From JAXHLG01 sp046497225 (lineage in GTDB: Bacteria > Patescibacteriota > Minisyncoccia > Moranbacterales > DUUL01), in NCBI GenBank assembly GCA_046497225.1, contig JAWOGA010000045.1:1-9470 (forward strand): a DNA stretch of 9,470 nt, read 5' to 3'. The notes beneath the pieces are model-generated. The model did not search any database, was not told where the DNA came from, and saw nothing but the letters and a program-made list of their open reading frames with translations. The position numbers and the translations under genes are program-made. This document shows, piece by piece, positions 5,468-9,470 of this stretch (positions within the stretch are counted from its first letter, which is position 1; every line of letters begins with the position of its first letter).

Positions 5468-7081
5468 ATGAAAAATATTATACTAGAAAAAGAACTTAAA
5501 AAATATTTTAACTTTAAAGAATTTAGACCCGGGCAAAAAGAGATAGTAGAGGCTATTATAAACAACCGAGACACGGTGGCGCTGATGCCAACCGGAGGAG
5601 GGAAATCGCTTTGTTATCAATTACCGGCGGTTGTCTCCGAGGGACTCTCGGTTATCATTTCACCTCTGATAGCTTTAATGAAAGACCAGGTAAGCGCTTT
5701 AAATGAGCGGGGTATTTCAGCCGCTTTTTTAAACAGTTCCGTCTCCCTTGAAGAAGCCCGGGAAATAATGAGCAATATCAAGAGAGGTGAAATTAAGATT
5801 CTCTACATTGCCCCGGAGCGGCTTGCCAACCCCGGATTTCAAAAATTTTTTGCCGAGTTAGACGTGTCTTTGCTTGCGGTTGATGAAGCTCATTGCTTAT
5901 CCCAATGGGGGCATGACTTTCGGCCGAATTATTTGCAAATAAAAAATTATATTCGTCTTCTCAAAAAACGCCCCACCATAGCTGCTTTTACAGCAACAGC
6001 TACTCCGGAGGTGAAAGACGATATTATCAATCAACTGGATTTGAAACAGCCCGAGGTCTTTATCCGCGGTTTTGACAGGCCTAATCTAGTTTTTTTAACC
6101 CAAAATAATTTAAAGCCCAAAGAGAGATATACGGAAGTGTTGAGAATCGTGGAATCTCTTTCCGGTTCGGGGATTATTTACGCTTTAACCAGAAAAGAAA
6201 CGGAAACTATTACCGAATTTTTAAGTCAAAACGGAATTAAAACAATTGCCTATCACGCCGGGCTGGACGGGAGTAAAAGAGAGCAAATTCAAAACGATTT
6301 TATGAAGGATAAATTCCGGGTAATAGTGGCTACTGTTGCTTTTGGGATGGGAGTGGATAAATCCGATGTCCGCTTTGTGATCCATTCCGGAATGCCTAAG
6401 AGCTTGGAAGGATACTACCAAGAAGCCGGGCGCGCCGGCCGGGATGGCAAAAGGTCATACTGCGTGCTGCTTCACGCTAAAAAAGATGTTAGCACCCATA
6501 AATTTTTCATCCGCAAGGATCGGGAAGATATGCAAGGCCAGGGAAAAAATCCGGAAGAAATGTGGCGGATTTTGAAAATAAAATACAACGCTTTAGACCG
6601 GATAACCGAATACGCCACTGGCGGAGAATGCCGCCGGCTAAAGCTTTTAAAATACTTCAATGATCCGGCGGTTAAAAGTTATGGAGATAATTGCAGGGGT
6701 TGTGATATCTGTCTGGGCTGGCAAGGTAAAGCTGGAAAACAAGAGCAGCAAAAAGGGAAGAAAAGATTCCTCGGATCTACTGTAAAACAATCCGGAGATC
6801 TATATTCCCAGGGAGGTAGCATTAGTCAGATTGCCAAAGCAAGAAATCTCCAGAGGCGAACGATAGTTAAACATTTAGTGGAATGGTATAAAACGGGAGG
6901 TGACTTGAAAATCGACGAACTAGTAAGCCCTTATGAGCAAAAGCAAATAAAGAGGGTAATTGCTGAAGTTGGAATGCAAAGGCTAAGACCCATCAAAGAG
7001 AACTTGCCGGAGAAAATTAGTTATGAAAAAATCCAGTTAACTGTGGCCAAAATTCAGCTTCAAGAAGAGGACAAAAATTAA
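5468..7081 (+). CDS. recQ: RecQ-family ATP-dependent DNA helicase
   Basis: A 3'-to-5' superfamily 2 helicase that unwinds forks, flaps and recombination intermediates. All core motifs are present: motif 0 FRPGQ (19-23), Walker A PTGGGKS (41-47), DEAH (139-142) with the aromatic-rich loop HCLSQWGHDFRP (142-153), TATAT (175-179), YHAGLD (262-267), VATVAFGMGVDK (288-299) and the arginine-finger motif QEAGRAGRD (318-326). The RecQ zinc site follows: C388, C409, C412 and C415. After a short basic linker, residues 446-475 form a helix-turn-helix (SISQIAKARNLQRRTIVKHL). This resembles the HTH tail of some bacterial RecQ proteins, in place of a recognisable HRDC. The 537 residues are shorter than E. 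coli RecQ (about 610). The ATG at 5468 is close to motif 0, as in the family; no Shine-Dalgarno site is seen. The nuclease gene ends 13 bases upstream, so the two are probably one operon. Confidence 0.95.
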   Translation: MKNIILEKELKKYFNFKEFRPGQKEIVEAIINNRDTVALMPTGGGKSLCYQLPAVVSEGLSVIISPLIALMKDQVSALNERGISAAFLNSSVSLEEAREIMSNIKRGEIKILYIAPERLANPGFQKFFAELDVSLLAVDEAHCLSQWGHDFRPNYLQIKNYIRLLKKRPTIAAFTATATPEVKDDIINQLDLKQPEVFIRGFDRPNLVFLTQNNLKPKERYTEVLRIVESLSGSGIIYALTRKETETITEFLSQNGIKTIAYHAGLDGSKREQIQNDFMKDKFRVIVATVAFGMGVDKSDVRFVIHSGMPKSLEGYYQEAGRAGRDGKRSYCVLLHAKKDVSTHKFFIRKDREDMQGQGKNPEEMWRILKIKYNALDRITEYATGGECRRLKLLKYFNDPAVKSYGDNCRGCDICLGWQGKAGKQEQQKGKKRFLGSTVKQSGDLYSQGGSISQIAKARNLQRRTIVKHLVEWYKTGGDLKIDELVSPYEQKQIKRVIAEVGMQRLRPIKENLPEKISYEKIQLTVAKIQLQEEDKN

Positions 7082-7188
7082 AATAAGAACTAAAATATTC
7101 ATGATATTTCAGCCTGTCAATGCTTTCAAAAAAGACCCACTAAATTTTCATCTATCAATAAGCAGGATAGCCGGGCCGACTCTTCTTT
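7082..7188. other. Spacer between recQ and the M16 gene fragment
   Basis: No gene was found. An imperfect AT-rich inverted repeat, AAATAT/ATATTT at about 7093-7110, lacks a T-run, so a terminator for recQ is not clear. The sequence shows no match to the part of the M16 gene that precedes the duplicated segment. Confidence 0.5.
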
Positions 7189-7485
7189 TTCTATGCTTTT
7201 CAGAAAGTGATCTTTGAACCGGAGCTTGCTCCGAGTGTTTTAAAAACTATTAAAAAAATTGCCAAAGAAGAAATTGAAGACAGAAAAGACAATCCTTTTG
7301 AAGTTTTAAATAACGAAGTAGACTCCCATCTTTACCCTGAAACACCTCTTTCTTTGCCGGTGCTTGGAAACAAAAAGAATATAGATAAAATAACCTTAAA
7401 AGACTTAGAAGATTGGCTTCAATTTATTAACTCTAAAAATCATCAAATTCAAACCGTAAGCCGGATAGTAAAAAACAACCCATAA
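7189..7485 (+). pseudogene. Truncated duplicate of an internal M16 peptidase segment
   Basis: From 7191 to 7407 the DNA matches 8860-9076 of the downstream M16 gene with 15 mismatches by hand count (about 93% identity), no gaps and the same strand. The frame is shared, and FYAFQKVIFEPE can be read before any start codon. It covers the segment with IAKEEIED, which carries the third zinc ligand of M16 enzymes, but lacks the HxxEH motif, so it cannot be a peptidase. Identity stops abruptly on both sides. After 7407 the frame runs to TAA at 7485 with unrelated codons. A GTG at 7207 would allow 92 residues, but no Shine-Dalgarno site precedes it. All mismatches are transitions, eight silent and seven replacing residues, which suggests that the two copies diverged partly under selection. 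A short expressed protein is possible but less likely than a relic. Confidence 0.75.
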
Positions 7486-7530
7486 AACCAAGATTGCCTT
7501 AAGCCAGTTTTTTTGAATTTAATTGAGTTT

Positions 7531-8403
7531 TTACTCCAAAACCTCAGAAACCTTTACAAACTCAACTTGGTTTTTTAATTTGGGAATTTCTTCGATTAAG
7601 ACGTCAACGGTTGCCGGGCGGCTGTGCCCGATAGCAACAGCCGCTCTGTTTTTTTTGGCTAAATCAATTGTTTCTTGGAGCCTGGCTCTAATGTCTTCTT
7701 CTTTTTTAGACCCGTCGAGAAAAACATCTCTTTGGGCGGTTTTGAGATTTATCTCTTTTGCTAATTCGTAGGCCTCGGAGGAAGCGATGGTATAGCTGTC
7801 TAAAAAGAAAAGGTCTTTCTTCTTAATCCGGTTTAACAAAATTTCCATTGTTTTTCGGTTGGAAGTAAAAAGAGAGCCCTTGTGGTTGTTGACGCCTTCT
7901 ACTTGGTGGTTTAGATCAGCTAAAGCCAGCTCAAGTTTTTCAAAAATTTCTTCTTCTGTCATATCGGTGGTAATCATGTTTATTTCTTTGTCTTCTTCGG
8001 AAAGCGGCTCAAGCGGCAAATGGAGAATTATTTCTTGTTTATCTTTAAAGAAATTTAACGATTCTTGAGTATTTTCTCTTAAAGGAAGAATTGCCAAAGT
8101 TAAATCCGCCTCAACGGAAGCGAGCTTTTTATCTTGAGAAAGGCTGTTTCCTAAATCGTCAATAACAATAGAGACTTTAGGCAGGTCTTCCGGTTTTTCT
8201 TTTTTCGGTTGTTCCAGTGATTTTTCGGGTTCATCGTTGTCGTCATCTTCACCTTCAGGTTCTGTTGGAGTGTGTTCTTCTAAAAGGGGCGAGCCGTTCT
8301 TTCCCGTTAAGTCCCCATCTGTTAAAACGGAAGTACTAAAAAACAGGAAAGCCAAGCCCAACACTGAAACGATTAAAATAAAGATTAATATTTTTTTGCT
8401 CAT
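7531..8403 (-). CDS. Divergent polysaccharide deacetylase family protein (YibQ-like), membrane-anchored
   Basis: A 290-residue protein with an N-terminal signal anchor (K3-K4 then hydrophobic 5-22), an acidic/proline linker of about 50 residues (EDDDNDEPEKS, then lysine-glutamate), and a YibQ-type domain from about 75 to the end. Domain landmarks are VSIVIDDLG (77-85), LTLAILP (101-107), IILHLPLEP (125-133), GVNNHKGS (170-177), LFFLDSYT (198-205), RDVFLD (225-230) and AIGHSRPATV (257-266). These match the divergent polysaccharide deacetylase family, with D82/D83, H128, H174 and H260 as likely metal or catalytic residues. The domain should face the outside, acting on envelope glycan, although no activity is established for most members. 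No Shine-Dalgarno site precedes the ATG. It is transcribed against the M16 gene fragment and back to back with the full M16 gene. Confidence 0.85.
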   Translation of the reverse strand: MSKKILIFILIVSVLGLAFLFFSTSVLTDGDLTGKNGSPLLEEHTPTEPEGEDDDNDEPEKSLEQPKKEKPEDLPKVSIVIDDLGNSLSQDKKLASVEADLTLAILPLRENTQESLNFFKDKQEIILHLPLEPLSEEDKEINMITTDMTEEEIFEKLELALADLNHQVEGVNNHKGSLFTSNRKTMEILLNRIKKKDLFFLDSYTIASSEAYELAKEINLKTAQRDVFLDGSKKEEDIRARLQETIDLAKKNRAAVAIGHSRPATVDVLIEEIPKLKNQVEFVKVSEVLE

Positions 8404-8578
8404 AACAAAATAATAACAGATTTTTTTAAAAAAGACATCTCTAATTTTTGTTTTTTTATGGTATTATATACCCAAAACAATCAATAAAACCGAATCTTGT
8501 CGAATAAGTAAAATTTTGGTTTAATGAAAGAAAATGGGAAATAGCTACTTTATTTAAGAAATATTAATTTTTATTGGC
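8404..8578. other. Divergent control region between yibQ-like and M16 genes
   Basis: An AT-rich 175-base spacer with no gene. A shared -10 zone at 8459-8468 reads TGG TATTAT on the plus strand (extended -10 for the M16 gene) and TATAAT on the minus strand (8468 to 8463, for the yibQ-like gene). No good -35 was found for either. The plus-strand leader would be about 105 bases; a tiny ATG frame of six codons at 8524 has no support as a gene. Confidence 0.5.
8459..8468. promoter_or_regulatory. Overlapping -10 elements of divergent promoters
   Basis: TGG (8459-8461) followed by TATTAT (8462-8467) on the plus strand, and TATAAT (8468-8463) on the minus strand. The overlap means polymerase could bind for only one direction at a time. 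Motif inspection only. Confidence 0.45.
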
Positions 8579-9470
8579 GTGATAGATTACAATCTCATAC
8601 AACTTGATAATGGGTTGAATATTTTGGTTATTAAAAGACCGGGATTTGAGTCTGTGGAGTCTACTTTTTATATTAAAACCGGTTCAGCTTACGAAAACAA
8701 GAACAATAATGGCATTTCTCACCTGTTAGAACATCTTCTTTTTTACAATAGAAAAAAACCGGAATTATATCCTTTTGGCTCGGAGATAAACGCTTTTACT
8801 CGCAAGGATTTTACTTATTATGAAGCAGTGGCTTCCAAGAAACATCTCCCTGACATCTTCTATGCTTTTCAGAAAGTGATCTTTGAGCCGGAGTTTACTC
8901 CAAGTATTTTAAAAACTATTAAAAAAATTGCCAAAGAAGAAATTGAAGATGGAAAAGACAATCCTTTTGAGGTTTTAAATAACGAAATAGACCCCCATCT
9001 TTACCCCGAAACGCCTCTTTCTTTGCCGGTGCTTGGAAACAAAAAGAATATAGACAGAATAACTTTAAAAGACTTAAATGCATGGCATCAAATTTTTTAT
9101 CAGCCGGAAAATATGATTCTTGCAGTAGCGGGAGATTTGTCGGTTAGCGAAGTTAAAAAATGGGCTGATTATTATTTTAAATTTAACTCGGAAAAACAAA
9201 AAGAAGAAACTTCGGCCATAAACTCAACGCCTCAAACTAAAGATAAAAATCTGACCATAAAAAGCAAAAATTTTCAAAGAGGTTATCTAGCCTTGGTTTA
9301 TCCGGCTAGCAAAACCCTTGGATCGGATTTTGCAAAATACAGCTTTCTTTGGAATTTGATAAACCAAAAAATCAGGCCGGCTGTTGAATCCTCGGACTTG
9401 TTTTATGATATGGAGTTCCTGTATCTTTACGATCTTTTTCGAGGAGAATACCAGGCAACTTTTTCCTCCG
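8579..9470 (+). CDS. M16-family zinc metallopeptidase, 3' end beyond the window
   Basis: The first 297 residues of an insulinase-like (M16) protein are visible. The inverted zinc motif HLLEH (H48, E51, H52) sits in GISHLLEHLLF, the family signature. The third zinc ligand is expected in IAKEEIED (E120 or E121). The DNPFEVLNNEI that follows and LPVLGNKKNIDRITLKDL...W-YQPENMILAVAGD are typical of the first M16 domain. A second domain begins near residue 220. M16 enzymes cut peptides, and some process signal or envelope proteins. The start is inferred as GTG at 8579: an in-frame TAA lies at 8555 and no ATG or TTG intervenes. No Shine-Dalgarno site is seen, and the family N-terminus (YNLIQLDNGLNILV) fits this start. 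The segment 8858-9076 has a near-identical copy at 7189-7407. Confidence 0.9.
   Translation, partial: MIDYNLIQLDNGLNILVIKRPGFESVESTFYIKTGSAYENKNNNGISHLLEHLLFYNRKKPELYPFGSEINAFTRKDFTYYEAVASKKHLPDIFYAFQKVIFEPEFTPSILKTIKKIAKEEIEDGKDNPFEVLNNEIDPHLYPETPLSLPVLGNKKNIDRITLKDLNAWHQIFYQPENMILAVAGDLSVSEVKKWADYYFKFNSEKQKEETSAINSTPQTKDKNLTIKSKNFQRGYLALVYPASKTLGSDFAKYSFLWNLINQKIRPAVESSDLFYDMEFLYLYDLFRGEYQATFSS

Noticed and set aside
7497..7530. Terminator for the yibQ-like gene
   Set aside because: GCCTTAAGCC near a T-run suggested a hairpin, but only the central CTTAAG is self-complementary and the orientation does not give a proper stem followed by T residues for the minus strand.
7523..8068. Plus-strand open frames opposite the yibQ-like gene
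   Set aside because: They are antisense shadows of a well-supported gene, without start signals or recognisable domains.
8524..8545. Leader peptide upstream of the M16 gene
   Set aside because: A six-codon ATG frame without a ribosome site or any attenuator-like structure; expected by chance.
258..9470. Possible recoding of TGA, since no complete gene ends in TGA
   Set aside because: Complete genes are also free of internal TGA, and tryptophan and glycine use normal codons. With about ten stops in AT-rich DNA, absence of TGA is unremarkable.

Overview
The window looks like bacterial chromosome: AT-rich, with tightly packed short gene pairs read from both strands. There are no RNA genes, CRISPR arrays, transposases or phage genes. 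Every complete gene ends in TAA or TAG, and no product needs a recoded TGA. The mix of genes (stand-alone cysQ/cysC, a RecQ with an HTH tail, a bacterial XPF-type nuclease, several small orphan proteins) and the extended -10 promoters would fit a small-genome, uncultured bacterium such as Patescibacteria/CPR. This assignment is an inference with low to moderate confidence; no marker gene settles it.

Layout, left to right. (1) 1-257: promoter region. (2) 258-1607: a cysQ-like bisphosphate nucleotidase and the PAPS-forming kinase CysC, 9 bases apart, closed by a hairpin terminator. (3) 1685-2017, minus strand: a small zinc-ribbon protein, divergent from (4) 2201-2904: a small secreted protein and a stand-alone protein resembling the RNA polymerase alpha C-terminal domain, both with strong Shine-Dalgarno sites and followed by a strong terminator. 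(5) 3083-4064: an HldE/RfaE-type nucleotidyltransferase and a HIT protein carrying the transferase/phosphorylase-type HxHxQ motif. (6) 4065-4383: non-coding, with a perfect 10-bp inverted repeat and an AAN-rich tract. (7) 4384-7081: an ERCC4/XPF-type nuclease followed 13 bases later by a RecQ helicase. (8) 7082-7485: spacer plus a headless fragment of an M16 peptidase gene. (9) 7531-8403, minus strand: a membrane-anchored YibQ-type divergent polysaccharide deacetylase. (10) 8579 to the window end: an M16 zinc peptidase, cut by the edge, whose internal segment is the parent or sister of the fragment in (8).

How the genes may work together. CysC makes PAPS, and the CysQ-like enzyme would remove the PAP left after sulfotransfer. 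The nuclease and RecQ form a likely DNA-repair operon that splits into two polypeptides the helicase/XPF-nuclease combination fused in archaeal Hef. The nucleotidyltransferase and HIT protein are probably co-transcribed and both act on nucleotide phosphoanhydride chemistry. The most unusual items are the nuclease-RecQ pair, whose nuclease has Asn where the XPF motif has its last Asp, and the 217-bp direct repeat of the M16 gene flanking yibQ, whose 15 differences are all transitions.
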